Assembly: GCA_964577055.1 (NCBI GenBank)
Contig: CAZNWC010000008.1
Coordinates: 89,590-153,589 of the forward strand
Source of the DNA: PNNG01 sp964577055
Lineage (GTDB): Bacteria > Bacteroidota > Bacteroidia > UBA7662
Length of the DNA: 64,000 nt
Direction of reading: 5' to 3'
In this document: one piece after another, positions 43,064-51,294 of the stretch
How positions within the stretch are numbered: position 1 is the first letter of the stretch
Layout: each line of letters opens with the position of its first letter
Notes under the pieces: model-generated
Seen by the model: only the letters and a program-made list of their open reading frames with translations
What the model was told of the DNA's origin: nothing
Database searches by the model: none
Made by a program: the position numbers and the translations under genes

Positions 43064-43402
43064 ATGAAACTGCTCCTTGATAAACAAGCGAATTATACCC
43101 TTGTCAAGTTGGAAGAAGAAAAACTTGATTCCTTGATATCGCCTCAATTGAAATCGGAATTGGTATTTCTGAATTCGGAGGGGGTGCAGAACGTTATTTT
43201 TGACATGTCGGCTGTGAAGTATGTTGATTCATCGGGCCTGAGTGCCATCTTGGTGGGCAATCGTTTGTGTAATGGGGCTGAAGGGCGCTTTGTGTTGAGT
43301 AATGTCAATGCGTCCATAGCCAAATTGCTTGAAATTTCACAGCTTGAAGGCATATTGGCCGTGGCTACCGATAGTGAGGTAGCGAAGGCGTTTTTTGAGT
43401 AA
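43064..43402 (+). CDS. STAS-domain anti-sigma-factor-antagonist-like protein
   Basis: A 112-residue single-domain STAS protein (SpoIIAA-like fold). The ATG at 43064 (MKLLLDKQANYTLVKL) is used because the fold begins there; the open frame extends upstream to 42896 in non-conserved sequence. The core shows VQNVIFDMSAVKYVDSSGLSAILVGNRLC, with the serine pair (DSSGL) at the site phosphorylated in anti-anti-sigma factors. No kinase or sigma factor gene is adjacent, so its partner is unknown. It has its own promoter candidate, after the atp terminator. Confidence 0.88.
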   Translation: MKLLLDKQANYTLVKLEEEKLDSLISPQLKSELVFLNSEGVQNVIFDMSAVKYVDSSGLSAILVGNRLCNGAEGRFVLSNVNASIAKLLEISQLEGILAVATDSEVAKAFFE

Positions 43403-43492
43403 GAAACAGCGTATCGCCTTTCAGCTAAAAGCCGGATGATCATATGTTAAGGTGCTATCGTTAGGCTTTTTATTTGTGGCAGTTGGCTTGGA

Positions 43493-44695
43493 TTAAGTAG
43501 TTATAGGCCAACTATCTGGTTGTTGAAATATTCCTTTTTGCCATTGGCTAATTTCAGTTTCGGTGCACAAACAAGCTTCTAATTCGGCGCGTATGAGGTC
43601 TTCTTCCAAATTCTGACCAATGAACACCAATTCGTTCAAACGGTCACCAAACACCGCATCCCACTTGCTTTCGATGTAGGCTTGATTCTCTACAAAACTG
43701 GGGTATTTGATGCGCTCACCATAAGGCATGCTGCACCACCAAACGCCTGCACTGTCGGCCCGCAACGAACCTCCCGCCTGACCCCAGTTCAACGCTTGGT
43801 GCGGACGTGATGCCAGCCAAAACAAACCCTTGCTGCGGATGATGTTGCCATGAAATTGCTGACTGATGTAATGCCAAAATCGGGTGGGATGAAACGGACG
43901 CTTATCGCGAAATACAAACGATCCAATGCCGTATTCAAGCGTTTCGGGCATATGATCGTTTTGCAGTTCCTGTATCCAACCAGCAGCACTTTCGGCTTTG
44001 TCGAAATCAAAAAGCCCGGTATGTAAAAGCTGTGTGGGGTCTACCTGGCCAAATCGAGCTTCGAGGATGCGTGCACCTGGATTCAGCTTTTTAAGTGCGG
44101 CGCGTAAAATACCAAGCGTTTCGGCATCCACCAGGTCAGCTTTGTTCAAAACCAGGATATCAGCGAATTCAATTTGATCGGTAAGCAGGTTTACGATGGT
44201 GCGTGTATCGGCTGCATCAGCGGTGAGGGCACGATCGGCAAGCTTTTCGGCACTGCCAAAATCATGGAAGAAGTTGAAAGCATCTACCACAGTTACCATG
44301 GCATCGATGTAGGCAAACTCACTGAGGTCGATGTTGTTGTCTTCGTCTTTGAAGGTAAAGGTTTGCGCCACCGGTATGGGCTCACTGATGCCTGTACTTT
44401 CGATAAGGAGGTAGTCGAATCGATTTTCACGAGCCAGTTTTTCTACTTCTACCATCAAATCTTCGCGCAAAGTGCAGCAAATGCAGCCATTCGACATTTC
44501 CACCAGCTTTTCTTCGGTGCGCGAGAGGGTTTGTTCGCGGGCAACCAAGCCAGCATCAAAGTTTACCTCGCTCAAATCGTTCACAATAACGGCCACTTTT
44601 AATCCAGCTTTGTTGTGCAGCAAGTGGTTGAGCAGGCTTGTTTTTCCAGCGCCTAAAAAGCCGCTCAGAACAGTCACGGGTAGTTTTTTATGCAT
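43493..44695 (-). CDS. G3E-family GTPase, CobW/YciC-like metallochaperone
   Basis: A 400-residue COG0523 protein. Walker A GFLGAGKTSLL (about residues 12-22), the metal motif CxCC (Cys71, Cys73, Cys74 in GCICCTLR), LLIESTGISEP, NKADLVD, and a C-terminal CobW_C domain (about 260-390, HPTRFWHYISQQFHGNIIRSKG). These proteins deliver zinc (or cobalt) to client enzymes; many are made under zinc shortage. The protein has a short Cys/Trp-containing tail. Upstream lies a perfect palindrome over its promoter, and a TonB receptor gene precedes it on the same strand, fitting a zinc-limitation module. Confidence 0.9.
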   Translation of the reverse strand: MHKKLPVTVLSGFLGAGKTSLLNHLLHNKAGLKVAVIVNDLSEVNFDAGLVAREQTLSRTEEKLVEMSNGCICCTLREDLMVEVEKLARENRFDYLLIESTGISEPIPVAQTFTFKDEDNNIDLSEFAYIDAMVTVVDAFNFFHDFGSAEKLADRALTADAADTRTIVNLLTDQIEFADILVLNKADLVDAETLGILRAALKKLNPGARILEARFGQVDPTQLLHTGLFDFDKAESAAGWIQELQNDHMPETLEYGIGSFVFRDKRPFHPTRFWHYISQQFHGNIIRSKGLFWLASRPHQALNWGQAGGSLRADSAGVWWCSMPYGERIKYPSFVENQAYIESKWDAVFGDRLNELVFIGQNLEEDLIRAELEACLCTETEISQWQKGIFQQPDSWPITT

Positions 44696-44721
44696 GCTCG
44701 AATTTAGAGGATTTTTTTAAA

Positions 44722-44736
44722 TGCAACAAAGTTGCA
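44722..44736 (-). promoter_or_regulatory. Palindromic candidate operator overlapping the G3E GTPase promoter
   Basis: TGCAAC and GTTGCA around a 3-nt centre form a perfect 6-3-6 palindrome. On the minus strand it contains CAACTTTG, one mismatch from TAnnTTTG, and a TTG lies 18 nt upstream of that, so the palindrome covers the -7 element. The start codon is 26 nt away. A Fur-family (Zur) repressor site would fit, but the motif has not been checked against known sites. Confidence 0.5.
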
Positions 44737-44839
44737 AAAAAAAACTCCAAATCAAAACACGAATCCTAGCGTCCAATGGCAGTTGAAACTATCATTTCAA
44801 AAGGCCATGGCGTATAACGGCTCTGACATTGCCATGGCA

Positions 44840-47131
44840 TCAAAATGTGGCCAACATCTGAATAACAAGTGTGCGTTGTTCGCCTATGTTGCCCGGAACG
44901 GGCATGTAACTTACATTTCCTGCGTTGCGTAACACTACATTGAGCCTGAATTGTTCATTAACTGCATATCCGGCGCGTAAATCGGTGATTAGATCGCCTC
45001 GCACGGTGCTCAAGCGATAATCAATCAGCCCGGGGATAAAGCGGTAAAAGTCCTCATCAATGTTCAAGATGACACTGTTGTAACGCACATTGGCACCCAA
45101 CATCAACCGGCCATAACGCAATTGCACATCTGATCGTGCCAAATGAATGTACCTGTATTTGAGGTATTGCATCAAATCGGCTGGGAGATTGAATAAACTT
45201 CTTGGCGGGTTTAAGTTGATAGGGTTGGTATAGGTATAGCCCAATTCGAATTGCAGGCCAAAACGTGCCCAATCTATTTTGCCGTTGTATACTACTTCTA
45301 CGCCTGTAATACGTGCTGCCTTGATATTGGATGGCTGAAAGCGAGCATACTTTTCGGCCAAACGCCCCAAATCATTGTTGGCTATCCAAACAGAATCTTC
45401 TGCATCAAATTTTTCAGGCAATCGCACCAGGAAGCCATATTCAATCATGTTTTGATAATCGGTGCGGAACAATGCAAGGTCAATTTGTGATTGTAAACGC
45501 CCCGTCTTTAGTTGCTGCACAAAGCCAATTTCAAACGACCGACTCATTTCAGGCGCCAAATTGGGGTCGCTCGCCAATCGAATGGTACCAATCCGGGTAT
45601 TCGAAAACATTTCGGCAACAGTGGCCGAGCGAAATCCCTCTCCAACACTTGCACGCACATGGCTCGAAGGGCTTACTTTGGCATTGATGCCTGCCCGAAA
45701 TACCGGATTTTGTTCCTTGAGCTTTCCATTGACCAGCAACTGTTCATGCCTGAAACCAATGCCATAGGACAAAAAGCGCCATTTTTGGTCCCATTGGGCA
45801 TAAACAGACCGATTGGTTGTGCTTTGGTTGCCGTAAATAATGTCGCTCGAAATTTTGTTCAGTTGGTTTACTGCACCAGCGGTTAGGACGGTTTGCTCAA
45901 AGCCTTTGAGTTGGAAGTACCTTTGGAATTGGTATTCTGTATAGTACATATCGCCCTGGCTGAAGTCTTGATTGTCGAAATTGGTATAGCTTTGGAAGAA
46001 ACGGTTGCGCAAACTGTGCCTGCTTTTTTTACCTGTGTATTCAAGGTATGGGTCAATAAAACTTCTTTTGTTGTGCTGTGGGAGTGTTGTTGTTAGTGCA
46101 GGTGCGTATGCATTGGTGTCATTGGCCCAAAAGGAGTAAAGCCGTGTAGAATCAATCAAATGGCTTGCTGAGATGCCGGCATACAAGCCCTTTGCCAGCC
46201 GGTAGCGCACATGCGCATTGGCCCTGAAACGCCTGCTGGGCTCACCAATGCGGTATCCATCGTCGTTCACCACATTGATAGAACCGCTGAACGCGAGTCG
46301 GCCTACGGTTTGCCGATGCGATAGACCCAATCCCATGGCCATGGGATATTGATCACCTTCAAAAGGGTTGCTATGGCGTGCAGGAGGGGCACCGTAAAAG
46401 CTATTGAACCAACTCAATTGGGTTACGGGCTTGTCGCTGGGCATCGCGGTCCTAAAATGCACCACACCACCCAAGGCGCCTGAGCCGTAGAGGGCTGATC
46501 CCGCGCCTTTGATGATTTCAATCTGCTCGAGGTTTTCGACAGGTAGCATATTCCATTTGGCTTCGCCCGACTCTGCTGTGAGCAAGGGCAAGCCATCGAG
46601 CAAAACCAATACCCGGCTACCAACTCCATACGTAAAGCCGCTGCTTCCCCTGATGTTGATTTGTCCCCGGAGCACATGTATGCCGGGCGTTCGGTGCAAG
46701 GCATCGTCAGCTGTCACTGAGTTATTGGCCAAAATGGCCTCGGGTTTCACCACCTGCATCGAAACCAAGCTGTTTTCGGCGCGTTGCGCAAAGCGACTTC
46801 CAGTCACCACAACCGCTTGCAGTTGCCCACTTTTTTCTGTCATACGCAGCTCAAGGGGGTTTTGCGGAAACGCCGTAAGATGCAGTTCTAAGCTTTCATA
46901 GCCAACGTAGCTGAGGCAAATGTGAAGGGGGAAATTTACGTTTGTCAAGGGAAGCCTGAACTCTCCGCGTAAATCGGTAGTGGTACCCATGGAAGGACCC
47001 ACAGCCACGTTTACTCCCACCAATGGTTCAGCACGCTTGGCGTCGAACACCCTTCCAACCAAGGTTTGGGCTTTTGTGAAGGCAGAAAAAAGCACTAAAC
47101 ACAAAAAAAAATACAGAAAACGTGACGTCAT
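44840..47131 (-). CDS. TonB-dependent outer-membrane receptor
   Basis: A 763-residue receptor. The ATG at 47131 begins a signal peptide (MTSRFLYFFLCLVLFSAFTKAQ); the frame is open upstream to 47194. Domains: a carboxypeptidase-regulatory-like beta domain (about 22-105, LVGRVFDAKRAEPLVGVNVAVG), a plug (about 115-225, VTADDALHRTPGIHVLRG, LEQIEIIKGAGSALYGSGALGGVV) and a barrel to the C-terminus, which ends in Phe (MLATF). It takes up a ligand using TonB energy. With the downstream G3E GTPase a metal or metal chelate is the likeliest ligand, but no His-rich loop is seen. It diverges from dprA with 39 bp between starts. Confidence 0.92.
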   Translation of the reverse strand: MTSRFLYFFLCLVLFSAFTKAQTLVGRVFDAKRAEPLVGVNVAVGPSMGTTTDLRGEFRLPLTNVNFPLHICLSYVGYESLELHLTAFPQNPLELRMTEKSGQLQAVVVTGSRFAQRAENSLVSMQVVKPEAILANNSVTADDALHRTPGIHVLRGQINIRGSSGFTYGVGSRVLVLLDGLPLLTAESGEAKWNMLPVENLEQIEIIKGAGSALYGSGALGGVVHFRTAMPSDKPVTQLSWFNSFYGAPPARHSNPFEGDQYPMAMGLGLSHRQTVGRLAFSGSINVVNDDGYRIGEPSRRFRANAHVRYRLAKGLYAGISASHLIDSTRLYSFWANDTNAYAPALTTTLPQHNKRSFIDPYLEYTGKKSRHSLRNRFFQSYTNFDNQDFSQGDMYYTEYQFQRYFQLKGFEQTVLTAGAVNQLNKISSDIIYGNQSTTNRSVYAQWDQKWRFLSYGIGFRHEQLLVNGKLKEQNPVFRAGINAKVSPSSHVRASVGEGFRSATVAEMFSNTRIGTIRLASDPNLAPEMSRSFEIGFVQQLKTGRLQSQIDLALFRTDYQNMIEYGFLVRLPEKFDAEDSVWIANNDLGRLAEKYARFQPSNIKAARITGVEVVYNGKIDWARFGLQFELGYTYTNPINLNPPRSLFNLPADLMQYLKYRYIHLARSDVQLRYGRLMLGANVRYNSVILNIDEDFYRFIPGLIDYRLSTVRGDLITDLRAGYAVNEQFRLNVVLRNAGNVSYMPVPGNIGEQRTLVIQMLATF

Positions 47132-47170
47132 AGGGATGAGCAGATTGCCTAAATTAGCGTAACCACGCTC

Positions 47171-48277
47171 ATGAACCAAACAGAAGTTTTGCATACCCTC
47201 GCTTTACAGCTGGTGCCAGGCATTGGTAGCTTGTTGGGCCGCAAACTGATTGAGCGTTTGGGTTCTGCCGAAGCGGTATTTCAAACTTCACCCGCTCGAT
47301 TGGCGACCACACCGGGCATTGGTCCAGCACTCGTCCATGCTTTGGCCCAACACCGGCCTTTGGCAGCAGCCGAAACCGAGTTGAACAAAGCCATCAAGCA
47401 TGGATTGACAGTGCTGCACTTCCGTGATGCGGCCTTTCCGGCCCGTTTGCGCCAATGTGACGACCATCCTTTGGTACTTTTTGGCAAAGGAAAACTTCCG
47501 CTTAATTCCAATCGGGTGGTGGCGGTGGTTGGCACCCGCTCGGCCACGGCTTATGGTAAACAACTTACCGATGAATTGGTGCGCGGCTTGGTGCCATACA
47601 ATGTATTGGTGTTAAGTGGATTGGCCTATGGGATAGACATATATGCCCACCGTGCAGCATTGCAGCAAGGATTAGCTACCGTCGCTGTTTTAGGGCATGG
47701 CTTGGGAAGACTATATCCTTCGGCGCACCGCCAAACTGCCGAACGGATGCTGGCCGAGGGAGGTTTGCTCACTGAGTGCTGGTATGACACTGGGCCCGAC
47801 AAAGAGAATTTTCCCAAGCGCAACCGCATTGTAGCCGGTATGGCAGATGCGGTGGTGGTTGTGGAGGCTGCAGAAAATGGTGGGGCCCTCATTACCGCCC
47901 ATTTGGCAAATGAATATAGCCGCGATGTTTTTGCCTTTCCCGGCAGGGTGCACGATGCCTACCAGGCAGGCTGCCACAAACTCATCATGGAAAACAAAGC
48001 GGGAATGATTTGTACAGCCGATGATTTGGTAAAGGCCATGAATTGGGCGGGTGATGTGGGGACAAAAAAACCATTGCGCCAAGGACAATTTTTTTTAGAG
48101 CTGGAGCCTGATGAACAAAGGTTGTTCGACTTCCTGCCCCAAAATGGCTGGTTGGGCATCGACGAACTTTGTTTGCAAACAGGATTTTCAGTAAGTAGGT
48201 TAAGTCATTTATTGCTTGCGCTGGAATTCAAGGCTGTATTGCGCCAGGCACCCGGCAAATTGTATGGCCGAACCTAA
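47171..48277 (+). CDS. dprA: DNA-processing protein DprA
   Basis: A 368-residue DprA, which loads RecA onto incoming single-stranded DNA during natural transformation. An N-terminal helix-hairpin-helix part (LVPGIGSLLGRKLIERLG, TTPGIGPALVHAL) precedes the Rossmann-like core with AVVGTRSATAYGKQ, VLSGLAYGIDIYAHRAAL, ENFPKRNRIVAGMADAVVVVEA and GALITAHLANEYSRDVFAFPG, then a C-terminal winged helix (about 305-368, LGIDELCLQTGFSVSRLSHLLLALE). Complete and full length. Divergent from the TonB receptor; single-gene unit. Confidence 0.96.
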   Translation: MNQTEVLHTLALQLVPGIGSLLGRKLIERLGSAEAVFQTSPARLATTPGIGPALVHALAQHRPLAAAETELNKAIKHGLTVLHFRDAAFPARLRQCDDHPLVLFGKGKLPLNSNRVVAVVGTRSATAYGKQLTDELVRGLVPYNVLVLSGLAYGIDIYAHRAALQQGLATVAVLGHGLGRLYPSAHRQTAERMLAEGGLLTECWYDTGPDKENFPKRNRIVAGMADAVVVVEAAENGGALITAHLANEYSRDVFAFPGRVHDAYQAGCHKLIMENKAGMICTADDLVKAMNWAGDVGTKKPLRQGQFFLELEPDEQRLFDFLPQNGWLGIDELCLQTGFSVSRLSHLLLALEFKAVLRQAPGKLYGRT

Positions 48278-48281
48278 ATGA

Positions 48282-48305
48282 AAAAGGAGCCTCCCGGCTC
48301 CTTTT
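48282..48305. terminator. Bidirectional terminator between dprA and the ABC ATPase
   Basis: A perfect 10-bp stem (AAAAGGAGCC and GGCTCCTTTT) with loop TCCC, A-rich before and T-rich after, 4 bp after dprA. It can serve transcripts from both sides. Confidence 0.9.
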
Positions 48306-48319
48306 GATGTTAAAAAATA

Positions 48320-48481
48320 CTACCTGATGATGTGTTGCCCTACCGGACAATAACGTGTTCCTCTGGGCAATAATTCGACCAAGTAGCTACTTCCTTGTAA
48401 AGTTTGATTAACAAAAGATGGCTGGCCAGAAAACTGTACAGTTAATCCTGTTGTTTGTCCAGAATTCTGGAATAGTATACG
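48320..48481 (-). pseudogene. 53-codon open tail in frame after the ABC ATPase stop; possible C-terminal relic of a secreted protein
   Basis: Directly after the TAA of the ABC gene (48482-48484) the same frame stays open for 53 codons to a TAG at 48320-48322. The predicted peptide looks protein-like (GLTVQFSGQPSFVNQTLQGS, then YLVELLPRGTRY and ending HIIR) and resembles the closing strands of T9SS sorting domains. It has no ATG and no obvious start. It may be the remnant of a lost cargo gene, or a chance open frame. I do not claim it is translated. Confidence 0.3.
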
Positions 48482-49123
48482 TTATCCCTTGTAGTCCGCT
48501 ATCCGGATTTCTTGCGTGCAGCGCTTATATTCGTGTGCTTGATTGCTTGCAATGAATACGCTCGCTTCTTTTCGTTGGAGCCAACGTTCCAGGAGGCTGT
48601 CGTACCATTCAAAACCTGCTTGGTCGAGGTTGGTGGTAGGTTCATCTAAAAACAACAAGGGGGTTTCACTGGCGAATGCCAGTATGAGCTTTACGCGCTG
48701 CTTCATGCCCGAACTATACTGGTGTATGGGTTTGTGCAAATGTTTTTCAAGACCTGCTTCTTGCAATAATCCCTGCGGGTTGAATCCCGATTGCACCGTT
48801 TTCAGGGAAAAATGGAAATCCAACATTTCTTGAAGGCTATATCCCTCGGGTAACTCCAGATAGGGCGTAACGATGCTTATGTATTGAAACAAAGCATCTT
48901 CGGAGAGCGTTTGGCCATTGCGTTCATAGCTGCGCTGACCAGTAGAAAGCGATTGGTAAGCCATGAGGCACTGTAAAAGCGTACTTTTGCCCGAACCATT
49001 CGCACCGGTAATCGCCCAACTGCCGCCGGGCTCAAAAGTCAATTCAAGGTTTCTAAATATCCAGTCGCGTAAATAACGCTTTCCGGAGGAATGCAGGGCT
49101 ATTTTAATGCCCATATGCTTCAT
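48482..49123 (-). CDS. Lone ABC transporter ATP-binding protein at the end of the lipid A unit
   Basis: A 213-residue single ABC cassette: Walker A GANGSGKST (about residues 41-49), signature YSSGMKQRVKL, Walker B LLFLDEPTTNLD and an H-loop region replaced by SVFIASNQAHE (Asn where His is usual). No permease gene is beside it. It starts overlapping the lpxA stop (ATGA), so it is translated with lpxD, lpxC-fabZ and lpxA. It is related to CcmA/NatA-like cassettes; the transported substrate is unknown. The missing H-loop His may lower its ATPase activity. Confidence 0.87.
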   Translation of the reverse strand: MKHMGIKIALHSSGKRYLRDWIFRNLELTFEPGGSWAITGANGSGKSTLLQCLMAYQSLSTGQRSYERNGQTLSEDALFQYISIVTPYLELPEGYSLQEMLDFHFSLKTVQSGFNPQGLLQEAGLEKHLHKPIHQYSSGMKQRVKLILAFASETPLLFLDEPTTNLDQAGFEWYDSLLERWLQRKEASVFIASNQAHEYKRCTQEIRIADYKG

Positions 49124-49899
49124 TCAATCATCCCTTTGATGACGCCAAATTGCGAATTGCGAATGAAATGCATGATTCGGTCACGCTCTGCCGAGGGGTC
49201 AATTTCTGTTTCAACCATCTCAAGGGCTTTGCTCATGTTGTATCCGCGCACGTAGATGATGCGATAAATGTCTTCAATTTGCCGTATCGCCGCTTCGGTA
49301 AAACCCCGTCGACGCAAACCTATAACATTTACACCAGCAAATGACAAAGGCTCTTTTGCACACTTTACATAAGGTGGTACATCTTTGCGTACCAAAGACC
49401 CACCCCCTATAAAGGCATGCTCGGCAATCGTGATAAACTGCTGTACCGCAACCATTCCTTCTAAAATGGCCCAGTCGTGTACGGTGATGTGTCCGGCCAA
49501 AGTAGCAAGATTTGCCAAAATCACATGATTGCCTACGATACAATCGTGGGCCACGTGTGAATATGCCATCAACAAACAATTTTTACCAACCTCGGTTTTG
49601 TAGCGGTCATTGGTGCCTCTGTTCACCGTAGCACATTCGCGAATGGTAGTGCCGTCGCCAATAATGGTAACGGTTTTCTCACCCTTATACTTCAAGTCTT
49701 GTGGTGGGGCAGAAATTACTGCACCAGGATAGATTTTGACATTTTTACCAATGCGTGCACCATCCATGATGGTTACATTGGGGCCAATCCAAGTGCCGTT
49801 GCCTATTTCTACATCCCCTTCGATGGTACAAAAGGGAGAGATGTGCACATTTTCGCCAATTTTCGCATCCGAGTGGATGCTGGCAAGGGGTTGCGTCAT
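49120..49899 (-). CDS. lpxA: UDP-N-acetylglucosamine acyltransferase
   Basis: A 259-residue LpxA, which adds the first hydroxyacyl chain to UDP-GlcNAc in lipid A synthesis. The left-handed beta-helix is clear from hexapeptide repeats (AKIGENVHISPFCTIEGDVEIGNGTWIGPNV) up to about residue 185, with the catalytic His in AYSHVAHDCIVGN (about 121), and a helical C-terminal part (FTEAAIRQIEDIYRIIYVRG). It follows lpxC-fabZ by 3 bp and overlaps the ABC gene by 4 bp. Confidence 0.97.
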   Translation of the reverse strand: MTQPLASIHSDAKIGENVHISPFCTIEGDVEIGNGTWIGPNVTIMDGARIGKNVKIYPGAVISAPPQDLKYKGEKTVTIIGDGTTIRECATVNRGTNDRYKTEVGKNCLLMAYSHVAHDCIVGNHVILANLATLAGHITVHDWAILEGMVAVQQFITIAEHAFIGGGSLVRKDVPPYVKCAKEPLSFAGVNVIGLRRRGFTEAAIRQIEDIYRIIYVRGYNMSKALEMVETEIDPSAERDRIMHFIRNSQFGVIKGMIE

Positions 49900-49902
49900 G
49901 CT

Positions 49903-51294
49903 TTATTTCTTAACCAGCTGGGCCATTAGTTCGGCTTCAACTACCAATTTACTTCCAACAAATGCTTGTCCGCTCATCTGACAAATGCCACGGCGAATAG
50001 GCTCTTTTAAAACAAGCTTGAATATAAGGGTATCTCCGGGTAAAACCTTGTCCTTGAATCGAACATTATCAATTCTTAAGAAGTAGGTCCAATACCCACC
50101 AGGGTCATCCATCAAGCTCAAGCACAATATTCCGCCTGTTTGTGCCATGGCTTCAATGGTCAACACCCCAGGCATTACCGGATTTCCAGGAAAATGCCCT
50201 TGAAAAAAGGGCTCGTTCATGCTCACGTTTTTAACGCCAATCACGTGTTCCTTTGTAATCTCGGTGATTTTATCGACCAACAAAAAGGGATAACGATGCG
50301 GCAAAAATTCCATAATACCGTTGATGTCAAATACTGGCGGTATATCGGGATTGTATGCAGGTACTTCGTATTGCTTTTGCTTCTTTTTGAGGAAAGCCCT
50401 TAATTCTTTGCCAAAAGCAACATTGCTGCTGTGTCCGGGTTTGCTGGCAATGATGTGCGCCTTGAGGGGTTTTCCCAAAAGCGCTAAGTCACCCACTACG
50501 TCGAGCAGTTTATGTCGCGCAGGTTCATTCACAAACCGCAACTCTACATTGTTCAGGATGCCCTCTTTCCTGACTTCCATTTTTGGTTTGTGGAAAATGG
50601 TGGCCAACCGGTCAAGCTCGTCGGCTGCAACCACTTTGTCAACCACCACAATGGCATTGTTCAAATCGCCGCCTTTGATCAGGTTGTTTTCAAGAAGCAT
50701 TTCGAGCTCATGCAAGAAACAAAATGTACGGCAACTGGCTATTTCCGCTTTGAAGTCGCTGATTTTGTTTAAAGTGGCGTGCTGAGTGCCCAAAACAGGC
50801 GAATCGTAATCAATCAGCACCGAAACCCTGTAGTTTTCGGAAGGCAGGATGGTGATTTCTACGTCTTTGGCAGCATCGTAAAAACGGAAGTTTTCCTTGA
50901 TTTCGATAAACTGCCGTGCTTCGTTTTGCTCCTGAATGCCTGCCGAATCGAGCACCTGTACAAATTCAATGGAACTCCCATCGGCAATGGGGGTTTCGGG
51001 GCCATCGAGTTCAATGAGTACATTATCGATTTCCAAACCCACAAGTGCTGCCAAAACATGTTCAACCGTGTATACATGTGCATCGCCTTTGGCAATGGTT
51101 GTTCCCCTGCTGGTGTCGACAACATTTTCTACCAATGCGGGAATTTCTGGTTGATTTTCTAAATCGCTCCGTTTAAATACGTAGCCGTGATTCGCCGGAG
51201 CGGGGTGGAAAGTCATGGTTACCGCTGCCCCGGTGTGGATGCCCACGCCGCTAATCGACACCGGTTTACCAATCGTTCGTTGGTTTTCAATCAT
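49903..51294 (-). CDS. lpxC/fabZ: LpxC-FabZ fusion: UDP-3-O-acyl-GlcNAc deacetylase and 3-hydroxyacyl-ACP dehydratase
   Basis: A 463-residue fusion typical of Bacteroidota. Residues 1-310 are LpxC, the zinc deacetylase committing lipid A synthesis: YTVEHVLAAL, the metal pair in RHKLLDVVGDL and the GHSSNVAF region. Residues 318-463 are FabZ, dehydrating hydroxyacyl-ACP: LPHRYPFLLVDKI and HFPGNPVMPGVLTIEAMAQTGG with the catalytic His and Glu. The two compete for the same hydroxyacyl-ACP pool, so fusion fixes their ratio. Its start overlaps the lpxD end by 8 bp. Confidence 0.97.
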   Translation of the reverse strand: MIENQRTIGKPVSISGVGIHTGAAVTMTFHPAPANHGYVFKRSDLENQPEIPALVENVVDTSRGTTIAKGDAHVYTVEHVLAALVGLEIDNVLIELDGPETPIADGSSIEFVQVLDSAGIQEQNEARQFIEIKENFRFYDAAKDVEITILPSENYRVSVLIDYDSPVLGTQHATLNKISDFKAEIASCRTFCFLHELEMLLENNLIKGGDLNNAIVVVDKVVAADELDRLATIFHKPKMEVRKEGILNNVELRFVNEPARHKLLDVVGDLALLGKPLKAHIIASKPGHSSNVAFGKELRAFLKKKQKQYEVPAYNPDIPPVFDINGIMEFLPHRYPFLLVDKITEITKEHVIGVKNVSMNEPFFQGHFPGNPVMPGVLTIEAMAQTGGILCLSLMDDPGGYWTYFLRIDNVRFKDKVLPGDTLIFKLVLKEPIRRGICQMSGQAFVGSKLVVEAELMAQLVKK

